Assembly (NCBI GenBank): GCA_030041005.1 | Contig: JASHOR010000076.1 | Location: 1 to 64,000 of the forward strand | Direction: 5' to 3' | DNA: 64,000 bases | Origin: Xanthobacteraceae bacterium | Lineage (GTDB): Bacteria > Pseudomonadota > Alphaproteobacteria > Rhizobiales > Xanthobacteraceae | Shown: piece after piece, positions 10,000 through 17,932 of the stretch | Layout: each line of letters starts with the position of its first letter | Numbering within the stretch: the stretch's first letter is position 1 | Translations under genes and position numbers: made by a program | The notes under the pieces: model-generated | The model's database searches: none | What the model was told of the DNA's origin: nothing | What the model saw: only the letters and a program-made list of their open reading frames with translations

Positions 10000-11115
10000 C
10001 TAGCCGGAATCGTCTTCCAGCGCTGCCGGGACGGCGGCGGCCAGCACGGCTATCGGCATAGTCGACTGAGGTTTCACGCGCGGCGCGGACTGCTGCGTCA
10101 GTCTCGGGGAAATATTTCGAGCCTTGGAGATTGCTCCGGCAAGCAGCGCGTAGCTCAAGAGGCCGATGGCGATCCATACGGGGACGATGAACGCCGAATG
10201 GATCAGGTCGCTGCTGGCATCCCACGCACCGTGCAGCGCCGCCGCACTCAGCCAGCCGATCGGCAGCAGGATCACCGTCATCGTTGGCCGCAGCACTGCA
10301 AGGCCGACGAAATATCCGGCCAGACCGGCCCAGGCGGAATGTTCGGCAAGATCCGGAAGCCCGCGCGCCAACAATATCACCAGCCCCTCGAATGCCTGGG
10401 CGGCAGGGTATTTCTCATGGCTCATCGCTGCGGGCACATACTGCCCGAGCGTCTCCTGGATAAAGAACCCGCTCCCGGAGGCGACGCCAAGCACGATGCC
10501 GTCGAGCGGTTCGTTGAGGCAAATGTGGCGTCTGAGGCCGGCAAAGCACGCCCCCAGCATGCGCCCGGTATGCCGGCTGAGGAGGCCGAAACCGGCGCCG
10601 AGCAGCGCCAGCACCAGCAATGGAAACGCTTTGACGCCCTCTTCGGCCAGGCCGGTGCCGAAAATGTTGCCGGCGATCTGTGCCGCTGCGTTCGGCGATT
10701 TCTCCAGGCTTTGTCCCGGAATGACGATGTAGAAAATGGAAGCCCAGTAATCCCAGACCGGAGAGGACATCAGCACAAACGTAAACAGGGCTGCCAGCGC
10801 AAGCAGCCAGCCCGGTCGGGCGCGATCGCACATCTGGTTGACGTAGTAGTTCACCATGAAGGCGATGTAGAGCGCGAGGATCGAAAGGACCTGCCAGGCT
10901 TCGGTGATCTCGGCCGGGGCGGGCTTGCCGTTGACGATGCGTTGCGGCCAGGGAAACGGAACCCCGAATAGCGCGATGGCGACGACGAGAGTTACGAAAA
11001 TCGGCAGCAGGTGTTCCTGCCGCCACGTCGCGCGATCCCCCACCAGCGGAAAAACCGTGCTGCGAGTCAGCGGGACGCGGGCTTCGCCCGGAGGAACGGA
11101 TTGCTGGGTCGGCAT
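10000..11115 (-). CDS. PrsW-like intramembrane metalloprotease (M82/CPBP-type)
   Basis: A 371-residue polytopic membrane protein with about eight hydrophobic segments. It has the four conserved blocks of PrsW-type glutamic/metallo intramembrane proteases: GLAEEGVKAFP (Glu158, Glu159, Lys162), EPLDGIVLGVASGSGFFIQE (Asp205 to Glu221), AEHSAWAGLAGYF (His259) and ALHGAWD (His295). PrsW in Bacillus cleaves an anti-sigma factor; the target here is unknown. The stop lies 2 bases from the trpA stop, tail to tail. The family assignment is good; the substrate is not inferable because no anti-sigma/ECF pair is in view. Confidence 0.8.
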   Translation of the reverse strand: MPTQQSVPPGEARVPLTRSTVFPLVGDRATWRQEHLLPIFVTLVVAIALFGVPFPWPQRIVNGKPAPAEITEAWQVLSILALYIAFMVNYYVNQMCDRARPGWLLALAALFTFVLMSSPVWDYWASIFYIVIPGQSLEKSPNAAAQIAGNIFGTGLAEEGVKAFPLLVLALLGAGFGLLSRHTGRMLGACFAGLRRHICLNEPLDGIVLGVASGSGFFIQETLGQYVPAAMSHEKYPAAQAFEGLVILLARGLPDLAEHSAWAGLAGYFVGLAVLRPTMTVILLPIGWLSAAALHGAWDASSDLIHSAFIVPVWIAIGLLSYALLAGAISKARNISPRLTQQSAPRVKPQSTMPIAVLAAAVPAALEDDSG

Positions 11116-11218
11116 CGGCTCGCCTTGCGTCGTTATAACAAGGATAGCCGCTATATTAGGACATCAAGCCAAAATCGGCCAAACAATCCCACCGTGTGCC
11201 GCGCCCAGGGGTGCAAGT

Positions 11219-12445
11219 TCACGCCGCGCGCGCTTTCAGCCGTGCCTGTTTCTCCGGCGACAGGATCGTGTCGAGCTTGAACAACTTGCGAGCGTTCTCG
11301 CCCAGAATGTTCTTCTTCGCCTGCAGGCTCAGGAACGGCAGATCGTAGATCGTCGACGGCAGATCCATGTCCCAGTGCGGATAGTCCGAAGCGTAGACGA
11401 GCTGCGTCTCGGCATTGATCATGTTGAAGGTTTCTTCCAGCATTGTGCGGTTGCCGATCATCTCCATCGGCTGCGAAGTGTAATACATCCCGCGCATGTA
11501 ATCGCTCGGCTTGCGCTTGAGCGAGGGTGCCTCCGACGAGCGCATCATGTATTCGTTGTCCAGGCGCTGCATCAGGAACGGAATCCAGGCGAGCCCGCTC
11601 TCGATCCAGATCGATTTCAATCCCGGGAAGCGCTCGGGAATGCCGTTCACGACCCAGTTGGTCATGTGAACGATGTTGAACCAGGTGAAGCCGAGCGCGT
11701 GGCTGGCGATGAAGCGGTTGGTGATATTCATGCTTTGATCGCCCCAATTGGTGGCGGCATGAAAGGCCAGCGGCAGCCCACGCTCTTCGAGCGCCGCGTA
11801 GAGCTTCATGTAAACGTTGTTGTAGAGCGGCTTGTAGCGGACGGTGGTGATCAGAAAACCGACCACGCCCTGGCGGCCGGAAAAGTCCTCGACCATCTTC
11901 AGCGCCGCCACCGGATCGTTCATCGGCAGGTAGAGCATGGACACGATGCGCGGCTCGTGCGCCAGAATGTGCTCGGTGAGCCAGCGGTTGTAGGCGCGCG
12001 CGTACTGCACCTCGACCTCGACGATGGGATTGAGGCCCAGGCCGAGCATCGGGGTGGGAAACACGCAGGCCACGTCGATGCCCATCGAGTCCATCCACTT
12101 GAGCGTCAGCGTGATATCCTTGTGGCGGGCTCCGGGCGGGGCCTCCTCGGCGTTGCGATATTCGTAACGCGTGATGCGCCCCGCCATTTCCTGAAAGCCG
12201 CCGGTGGAGCGCAGCATCATCGTCTGGCCCTTGGTGTGCACGAACTGGTCGCGCATCACCGGGTCTTCGATGTACTGGAATATTTCCCTGTATGAGCCGG
12301 TCTCGTAGTGGTGCGAATCGACGTCGATGATCATGAAATCTTCGTAGCGGCGATCCTCGGCCTGCTCGGCGGCATGGGCGAGCAGCCGACGCGTGTCGAA
12401 CTTGTCGGCGTTGGGATCGCGGACGATGGGTGTCATCACGTTCAT
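11219..12445 (-). CDS. Amidohydrolase family protein (amidohydrolase_2 / ACMSD superfamily)
   Basis: A 408-residue metal-dependent hydrolase or decarboxylase of the TIM-barrel amidohydrolase_2 group. Landmarks are IIDVDSHHYE (Asp41-His45), where the DxHxH metal pair has become DxDxH as in many family members, GLPLAFHAATNW, WIESGLAWIPFLMQRLDNEY and YASDYPHWDMDLP, which holds the catalytic Asp. Last gene of a three-gene minus-strand operon: 20 bases behind the 111-residue protein, itself overlapping the Rieske gene. The substrate is unknown; relatives act on carboxylated aromatics. Confidence 0.82.
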   Translation of the reverse strand: MNVMTPIVRDPNADKFDTRRLLAHAAEQAEDRRYEDFMIIDVDSHHYETGSYREIFQYIEDPVMRDQFVHTKGQTMMLRSTGGFQEMAGRITRYEYRNAEEAPPGARHKDITLTLKWMDSMGIDVACVFPTPMLGLGLNPIVEVEVQYARAYNRWLTEHILAHEPRIVSMLYLPMNDPVAALKMVEDFSGRQGVVGFLITTVRYKPLYNNVYMKLYAALEERGLPLAFHAATNWGDQSMNITNRFIASHALGFTWFNIVHMTNWVVNGIPERFPGLKSIWIESGLAWIPFLMQRLDNEYMMRSSEAPSLKRKPSDYMRGMYYTSQPMEMIGNRTMLEETFNMINAETQLVYASDYPHWDMDLPSTIYDLPFLSLQAKKNILGENARKLFKLDTILSPEKQARLKARAA

Positions 12446-12465
12446 GGTGGTCCCCTTCTCCGAAT

Positions 12466-12801
12466 TCAGGATTGCGGCGCGTCAACGCGCTGGTACGGCG
12501 CGATGCAGTTGCCGGTCATCGCCTGCCACATCGACAATTCGAACAACTGCACGTTCAGGCTATGCAGGAGATCGGTGGTCAGCAGCATCGCGTCAGTGAT
12601 GGTGACGCCACCGCCGCCCGGCGGCAGCGGCGCGCGCATGCCGGTTTCCGCCTTGGCGGCGTACAGCCGTAATGCGCCGGCAAGGAGCGCGCGCAGATCG
12701 GCATCGGCAATGCTGTCGGGATCGTCGATCGCTTGCAGGAGAGCCGCGGCGGCGCCCGCCAGCGCGTCGGCCGGGCGATCGTGCAGATCAGATGACGACA
12801 T
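12466..12801 (-). CDS. Uncharacterised 111-aa alpha-helical protein
   Basis: No family is recognised. The protein starts MSSSDLHDRPADALAGAAAA and is mostly helical, with a Gly/Pro-rich hinge (PLPPGGGG) near the middle and one Cys near the C-terminus (GNCIAPYQ). It has no signal peptide or membrane segment. The start is chosen where the frame emerges from the Rieske gene: the two overlap by 14 bases, which argues for translational coupling. The tight fit between a Rieske ferredoxin-like protein and an amidohydrolase suggests an accessory or small subunit, but that is inference. Confidence 0.7.
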   Translation of the reverse strand: MSSSDLHDRPADALAGAAAALLQAIDDPDSIADADLRALLAGALRLYAAKAETGMRAPLPPGGGGVTITDAMLLTTDLLHSLNVQLFELSMWQAMTGNCIAPYQRVDAPQS

Positions 12802-13153
12802 AAATGCCTCCTTCGCGCTGCACCACGTCGTGGCGCTTGAGCCGGAGCTTCGGATCTGGCGCGCATTCGCCGGTTTTGAGCTTGTATTCCCAACCGTGCC
12901 ACGGGCAGACGATGTGCGGCTCCTTCTCGTCATAAGTCTGGCCGAGGAAGCTGCGGTCGGCGCCGAACAGATCGACCACTTTGTTTCTGATGATGCCCTC
13001 GCAGGCCGGCCCGCCCTGATGCAAACATTGATTGCGGTAGGCGTAATACGATCCTTCATGCCGGTAGACGCCGACTTCGACCCGATCCTGACGGACGATG
13101 CGGACGTCGCCATCCTTCATTTCAAGCTCGCTGCAGACGAAAACCTGCGCCAT
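12788..13153 (-). CDS. Rieske [2Fe-2S] domain protein
   Basis: A 121-residue single-domain Rieske protein starting MAQVFVCSELEMKDGDVRIV. Ligands are in the first loop CLHQGG (Cys43, His45) and the second loop CPWHGW (Cys83, His86). The spacing of 37 residues between the pairs is much longer than the usual 15-18 of ferredoxin-type Rieske proteins. The extra loop includes NKVVDLFGADRSFLG. It would carry electrons to an oxygenase or serve a coupled enzyme. It overlaps the downstream unknown gene. The first ATG at 13213 is also possible but adds a non-conserved 20-residue leader. Confidence 0.85.
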   Translation of the reverse strand: MAQVFVCSELEMKDGDVRIVRQDRVEVGVYRHEGSYYAYRNQCLHQGGPACEGIIRNKVVDLFGADRSFLGQTYDEKEPHIVCPWHGWEYKLKTGECAPDPKLRLKRHDVVQREGGIYVVI

Positions 13154-13196
13154 CCTCGACTTGCTCCCTGTCGGTTCTTGGCCCTCAAGCGCCACT

Positions 13197-13397
13197 TTAG
13201 TACCAGGAATCACTGTCGGGTGTCACGGTCATCGTCGGGCCGTCTTTCTCGTGATCCTTCAGCGTCGCACCGGCTGTGCCGGCGGCTGCCGCCGCTGCCT
13301 CGCTGCGCGCCTTCGCCGCCGGCGCCAAACTAACGCTTGCGGTCGCGAGCGTCAGGCAGATACACATCCACCGCAAGGAACCGGAGGCCTTGTGCAT
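13197..13397 (-). CDS. Possible small secreted protein
   Basis: A 66-residue frame whose N-terminus (MHKASGSLRWMCICLTLATA) looks like a signal peptide ending around PAAKA, followed by an Ala-rich stretch and a polar tail ending MTVTPDSDSWY. No homologue is recognised. It would be the first gene of the Rieske operon (44 bases upstream of it) and its start nearly touches the divergent VanZ-like start. The low-complexity, GC-rich sequence means it could be chance; composition alone cannot decide. Confidence 0.35.
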   Translation of the reverse strand: MHKASGSLRWMCICLTLATASVSLAPAAKARSEAAAAAAGTAGATLKDHEKDGPTMTVTPDSDSWY

Positions 13398-13399
13398 CA

Positions 13400-13762
13400 A
13401 TGCTCTACAAGGAGCTCAAATTGCGGTTCCTGACCCCGGTTCGAGTCGCCGCTTGGGGGCTCGCGGCGGCCATCGTCGTCTTGTCGCTGGTACCGCCAAG
13501 CTTGCGGCCGCAGACCGGCTTGCCCCATGACATCGAACATTTCGGCATCTTCTGCGCGACCGGCGTCGCCTTTGGCCTGAGCTACAGCCGCCGCCCGTGG
13601 CGGCTCGCCGCCTGGCTCGTGGTCTTCGCCGCCGCTGTCGAACTGGCTCAGCTTTTCGCGCCGGGACGGCATGCGCGCCTGAGCGATTTCATCGTCGACG
13701 CAATATCGGTGAGCGTCGGCGTCGTGCTGGTGGCGCTGCTTGAGCGGACGCCAAGGTGCTGA
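13400..13762 (+). CDS. VanZ-like family membrane protein
   Basis: A 120-residue protein with four hydrophobic helices. It has the VanZ-like layout: an early charged LRFLTPVRVAAWGL, a conserved HDIEHFGIFCATG (in VanZ proteins DKxxHFxxY), a middle helix RLAAWLVVFAAAVELAQLF with the conserved Glu-Gln pair, and GRHARLSDFIVDAISVSVGV, close to the R-x-x-D-x-x-x-N consensus. ATG at 13400 follows AAGGAACCGGAGG, though the spacing is long. The function of chromosomal VanZ-like proteins is not established; the glycopeptide-resistance link applies only to VanZ itself. Confidence 0.8.
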   Translation: MLYKELKLRFLTPVRVAAWGLAAAIVVLSLVPPSLRPQTGLPHDIEHFGIFCATGVAFGLSYSRRPWRLAAWLVVFAAAVELAQLFAPGRHARLSDFIVDAISVSVGVVLVALLERTPRC

Positions 13763-13886
13763 ACGTGCAAGTCACGAACACAAACGCCCAGCCTATTGCG
13801 CTGCGCATTCCAGTCTAGTCACTTCCCGCTCGGCGGCAGCGACATCGGACGTCTGCGCAAAACTGCGGGAAAGGTTGCTCGCCTTT

Positions 13887-13926
13887 ATCCAACGCAAATA
13901 TCCTGAATCCAACGCAAATATCCTGA
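13887..13926. repeat. 20-bp perfect tandem duplication
   Basis: ATCCAACGCAAATATCCTGA occurs twice head to tail (13887-13906, 13907-13926) in the 254-base gap between the VanZ-like gene and the AI-2E remnant. No gene is seen in this gap. Probably a replication slippage event. Confidence 0.9.
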
Positions 13927-14016
13927 GGCCTTGCCGCCAGGCGCAACCTGATCGTCGCACCCGCGTTATCTCCACAGGCGCGCCACGACAAGCAGAAATA
14001 CCTAAATCTCGGTCAG

Positions 14017-14482
14017 GTGTTTAGAGCGTGTGCCCTTCCTGTGGTACAAACTAGATCCAGGATCGGCGGTTGGCCGCTGACAGCCGCAATCACGGTTGTT
14101 CTGCTCTTCCTGTTCTTCGTTCGTGAAATCCTGCTCCCGTTTATTTTGGCGGCGGCAATCGCATTCATCCTTACTCCGGTCGTCGACTCCCTCCAGGCAC
14201 GCTTGAAAATACCCCGTTGGACCGTGGCAACCGCCGTATACCTCTGCGTCGTGACGATCTTTGGACTGCTGGGCTACTGGGTTGGCGGCTTGCTCATAAA
14301 AGATGCGACGCAAATCGTTCGTCAATTTCCCCAGCTCCTGGAAAAACTTCTCAGCCGGCTTGTTCCTGGCTGTGCCGTTTGCAGCCGGTCTGAAGATTGC
14401 GGTCACCATGTACTATTCGGAACCAGTAGAGAGTCTGCCCCCGCGCGACGGCCTAGCACCGGTTCCGCTGAGGCGCTATTAG
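14017..14482 (+). pseudogene. AI-2E family transporter remnant (internally deleted, frameshifted)
   Basis: The first 105 or so codons read as the N-terminal half of an AI-2E/PerM-type permease: the helix LTAAITVVLLFLFFVREILL, ILAAAIAFILTPVVDSLQ and a second helix up to QFPQLLEKLL. Around 14345 the match jumps, in the +1 frame, to the protein's extreme end: GLFLAVPFAAGLKIAVTMYY then SEPVESLP and a stop at 14480-14482. Roughly 200 central residues are missing from a family that is normally about 350-400 long. The uninterrupted original frame runs to 14571 but is nonsense after the junction. Confidence 0.8.
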
Positions 14483-14598
14483 AGCAGGGAAAATTCGTGT
14501 CCATGCCCGGACCGAAGGCCCGTGTGGCAAGCCTATCGCAGGCATTCTTCGCCCGTGACGCCGCATCCTGAGAAACATTTGACAAAGCGTGACGAACT

Positions 14599-15348
14599 CT
14601 AAGCCTGAGTTTCTGGCCGTGCGCTCCGCATCATCCTGAGGCGAAGCTCCAGCGTGCGGCGTCGATTGGCGCGGGCAACTTGCTCCGCTTCATCAGCATT
14701 TCGACTTTCGACGGCGTGCAGCAAGCTTCGGCAGAATGCAATAATCTCCTCATCACGTCCCGGCAGCTTGGTGGTCGTCATCCGGTAGTTGCGAATCTTC
14801 TCTTGGATCGAGCTCAATAGGCCATATAGGTAGTCGTTGTGACTGGCTTTAAAAGCCGCGAGCTGAAACTCGCCGGTGAAATGCCGAAGATCGACGGCAT
14901 TTGACCGCGCATGCGCGGCTTCGATGTCGTGCAAAATCGCATTTAGAGTGGTCAGATCGAGCGGCCCCGCATTTTCGGCGGCAAGCCGCGCGGCCATGCC
15001 CTCCAGAGCCTCGCGCGTGTAATAGATTTCGAAGAGCTCTTTTTCCGAGAGGACCTTTACAATAAGGGCGCTGCCCACGCTCACAATGAGGTCTTCAGCT
15101 TGAAGCTTGCGCAGTGCCTCGCGTACCGGCGTCTTGCTGACGGCAAGTTCGTTTGCCAATTCGTCGGCACGTAAGCGGGCGCCCGGCGACAAAATGTTAC
15201 TTAAGATCGCTTCGCGCAGGACGGCGTAGGCCATCTCGGCGGCCGTGCCCGCATTCGCATAGCGGCCGATCAGCGCCTTTAAATTGGTCACCGGAGCCTC
15301 CGGCCTCGGCTGCTTGATGTTTGATCGCGATGCGCGTCGATTCGCCAT
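14599..15348 (-). CDS. GntR family transcriptional regulator, FCD (FadR) subfamily
   Basis: A 249-residue regulator. The N-terminal winged helix shows AYAVLREAILSNILSPGARL and the recognition region ELANELAVSKTPVREALRKL (about residues 63-82). The C-terminal FCD domain has the helical effector pocket with LRHFTGEFQLAAFKASHNDY. FCD regulators usually repress catabolic operons until a carboxylate ligand binds. The start at 15348 is preferred over the ATG 15 bases upstream because an AGGGGA ribosome site lies between. It heads the accessory island, next to the MmgE/PrpD gene in the same orientation. It is the only catabolic regulator in the window. Confidence 0.92.
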   Translation of the reverse strand: MANRRASRSNIKQPRPEAPVTNLKALIGRYANAGTAAEMAYAVLREAILSNILSPGARLRADELANELAVSKTPVREALRKLQAEDLIVSVGSALIVKVLSEKELFEIYYTREALEGMAARLAAENAGPLDLTTLNAILHDIEAAHARSNAVDLRHFTGEFQLAAFKASHNDYLYGLLSSIQEKIRNYRMTTTKLPGRDEEIIAFCRSLLHAVESRNADEAEQVARANRRRTLELRLRMMRSARPETQA

Positions 15349-15408
15349 GTGGTCCCCTGCCAACTATCGGCTCATCATAGAGCATACTCGCATTTCACAG
15401 GACCGGCT

Positions 15409-16824
15409 TTAATCAGCCAGCAATCTGACCAGTTGGCCCATGTCGGGCAGGGACAGAAGGTGGCCGGAAATATCGACGATCTCGTCGCGGCGCGCCTGCG
15501 GCCATCTGCGCTGAAGTTCGCTGTGGAAGCGAGCCTTGTGCTCCGAAGAGGCAAAGGGCCGTGACGGGCTTCCCTTCGGTGCCGAGATGAAAAGTTCGTG
15601 GCTCCTGCCCGAATTCAGCGTCAATCGGATGCGCGCCGGCACCGATTCGGTGGTAACGGCGCGCTCGACCTGCGGATCGACCTCGCAACGGACATGTCGT
15701 TCGACGTCTTTGACAGTGGGGTCTCTCAGGCTGTCCTCATAGTCGCGAACGCTGAGCGAGAAGCCTTCGCCCGCCTTTGGTGCGAGCACTGCGGCAAGTG
15801 CCGCGCTGTGGGGTAGGCTCATCTGTGCCGCCTGGACATCTACCGGACAGGGAATCGTCAGACGGCCAAGAATTACCGAGGGAATGCCGACATAAAGGTC
15901 CTTGATTGCCGCGGCGTCGATCTTGTGCTCGCGACAGAGCGCAACCACGCCTTCGACCGCCGCCTGCACGCGTGCGCTGCAAGCATGCCCTTTTACGGTG
16001 ACGCCGTTCAGCAGATAATTGCTGCCTAGCCCGTCAGTAATAATCTGAGCCGCGAAGCCGTCAGCGTAAGCGCGGGCAAATCCATTCGAGCCTTCGAGGA
16101 TATCAGTCGGCCCGGAAAAACCATGCGCCGCCAGGAGCGCTGCGGCGACGCCGTTCTCGGCGGCGCGGGCTGCATGAATGCGCTTGACCGTCGAGCCCGA
16201 CTGGTAGAACTGCGTCAGGCCGCCTGAGAACGAGGCGACCAGACCGATACTCTCTGCGATGCGGGGCCCGGCGTCTGGTTTGCCCGCGAAGAGCAAACGG
16301 GACGCGGCAACCGCCGCTCCGAAGCCGCCGCACGTCGCGGTGCTCTGAAACCCGCGCCGGAAATGCGTCGGCTGAATCGACAACCCGATGCGGATCATCG
16401 CTTCATAGCCGGCGGCCACGGCGGCGAGAAACTCGGCGCCGCTTGTATTTGCGCAAACCGCGAGCGCGGCGGAAAAGACGATTGCTCCGGGATGCAGCAT
16501 TGAGCCGACGTGGGTGTCGTCGGCATCGATGCTCCCTGCATACACTGTATTGAGGAAAGCCGCGCTCGGCGGATCCAGGCTGCGGGTCGCAAATAATACG
16601 GGCGCCGAGCCGTTCCGATTTAGCGCGGCCATATAGTCGCGCGACCAGGCGCTCCATGGCATGTCCGCGCCGATGGAGGATACCCGAAGAAAATCGAGCT
16701 GGAGGTCGCCGAGATGGTCAGCAACGTCGGGCGGCAGGTCATCTCCGCGCAAACCGGCGGCAAAGTCAGCCAACGACCTCGTTACTCCCATAGGCGCGAC
16801 GTTCGACCGACTTTTCCCGTTCAT
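15409..16824 (-). CDS. MmgE/PrpD family protein
   Basis: A 471-residue member of the 2-methylcitrate-dehydratase-like superfamily (MmgE/PrpD). Typical segments are AAFLNTVYAGSIDADDTHVG followed by SMLHPGAIVFSAALAVC, the GYEAMIRIG helix, GFQSTATCGGFGAAVAASRL and VKGHACSARVQAAVEGV. The family includes 2-methylcitrate dehydratase, cis-aconitate decarboxylase and many uncharacterised hydroxy-acid dehydratases or isomerases, so the exact reaction is open. The start overlaps the stop of the upstream 356-residue protein (ATGA), so the two are co-translated. It probably acts on a hydroxy-dicarboxylate made or bound by its operon partners. Confidence 0.87.
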   Translation of the reverse strand: MNGKSRSNVAPMGVTRSLADFAAGLRGDDLPPDVADHLGDLQLDFLRVSSIGADMPWSAWSRDYMAALNRNGSAPVLFATRSLDPPSAAFLNTVYAGSIDADDTHVGSMLHPGAIVFSAALAVCANTSGAEFLAAVAAGYEAMIRIGLSIQPTHFRRGFQSTATCGGFGAAVAASRLLFAGKPDAGPRIAESIGLVASFSGGLTQFYQSGSTVKRIHAARAAENGVAAALLAAHGFSGPTDILEGSNGFARAYADGFAAQIITDGLGSNYLLNGVTVKGHACSARVQAAVEGVVALCREHKIDAAAIKDLYVGIPSVILGRLTIPCPVDVQAAQMSLPHSAALAAVLAPKAGEGFSLSVRDYEDSLRDPTVKDVERHVRCEVDPQVERAVTTESVPARIRLTLNSGRSHELFISAPKGSPSRPFASSEHKARFHSELQRRWPQARRDEIVDISGHLLSLPDMGQLVRLLAD

Positions 16825-17891
16825 GCTCCGCGCTCGATGACCTTGCTGACAGCAAGGCTTTGCGCGCCCGCGGTCGGACACCACATCGATTTTCCGCCAG
16901 CGCCGCCGGCGACGATCACAATCAGATCCTTTGGCTCGTTGACGATCGGTACCATCGCATTCGGGTCATTCTTGTTCACCCACCTTGGGAAGAACGGCCC
17001 TTTCGATTTGCCATGATCCTTGGCGACGCTCCAGGGTTTCCGCGCCGTCTCGAAGAGCGCCATCTGAATATCTGTCTTGTGCCATCCGGCCGCAGCGATG
17101 TGCAGCGCGTGTTCGGGACCGAGCACGAGGACTGGATTGCCTTGGGAGTAGAGATTATTGCCGCCGAAGGTTGCCATCGTGTCCGCGAAGGTGCGCATGA
17201 TCTCAAAGGGATCGTTCTGCACATTCTCCGTCATGCTGTGGGGCGCTTCGGCATTGATGACCGTGACCACGCTCTCCTCGGCCTTAAACCCGCGTTCGAC
17301 ATGCAGAGGCTCCCAAGGATTGGCGGCCTGATGCTCGGCGATGCAGTAGGTGTACTTGCCCGGATGGGCATGCTGGCAGAAGTCGGTCTTCGCCGGGATT
17401 GCGCCGCCGATATTGCTTACCGCGAACCTGAGCGCGCGCCCGATTGTTGCATTTGCGCGCCAACCTGGGCCGAATACGCCGTTGCCGTAGTTGAGACCGA
17501 TCTCCTTGATAATCGGCCCGTTGACGATAAGGAGCGGAGCGCCGGCATGCGTCGTTGTTTGGCGATGCGCCAAGCCGTATTCTTTTTCAAGCACGGCTTC
17601 CACCGCGGCGACAACCACCGGCAGATAAGCGGGCCGGCACCCGGCCATCACTGCGTTCGTCGCGATGGCGCGTAGCGTCGCGAGTCCCATGGCGGGCGGC
17701 ACAATTCCGACGATGGAATCCGGCTTCCGCCAGCTCATGCCAGTCAGCATAAGTTCAACCCGCTCCGGGGTCGGCGGGATGATCGGTAGGCCGTCAGTGA
17801 GGCCTTCCTCGTAGAAATAATCGTTCACTGTTTCCAGCGAGTTCGGCAGGTCTTTTGCCTTAATCATTGGCGATTGGGTTCGGTCCAGCAT
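16821..17891 (-). CDS. Uncharacterised protein, partner of the UGSC-family protein
   Basis: A 356-residue soluble protein without a recognised catalytic motif. Segments that look conserved are GLTDGLPIIPPTPERVELML, GLATLRAIATNAVMAGCRPA, TTTHAGAPLLIVNGPIIKEI, LNYGNGVFGPGWRANATIGR and LGPEHALHIAAAGWHKTDIQ, ending in a Gly-rich IVAGGAGGKSMWCPTAG. Several Cys and His residues (AGCRPA, CQHAH, WCPTAG) could be ligands. The start at 17891 follows GGGAAG. It lies 41 bases behind the UGSC gene and overlaps MmgE/PrpD, so it is the middle gene of a three-gene operon. Function unknown. Confidence 0.75.
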   Translation of the reverse strand: MLDRTQSPMIKAKDLPNSLETVNDYFYEEGLTDGLPIIPPTPERVELMLTGMSWRKPDSIVGIVPPAMGLATLRAIATNAVMAGCRPAYLPVVVAAVEAVLEKEYGLAHRQTTTHAGAPLLIVNGPIIKEIGLNYGNGVFGPGWRANATIGRALRFAVSNIGGAIPAKTDFCQHAHPGKYTYCIAEHQAANPWEPLHVERGFKAEESVVTVINAEAPHSMTENVQNDPFEIMRTFADTMATFGGNNLYSQGNPVLVLGPEHALHIAAAGWHKTDIQMALFETARKPWSVAKDHGKSKGPFFPRWVNKNDPNAMVPIVNEPKDLIVIVAGGAGGKSMWCPTAGAQSLAVSKVIERGA

Positions 17892-17932
17892 GATCTTCCC
17901 TAGGGCACGGCGGCCGCGCTTAAAATTGACGC

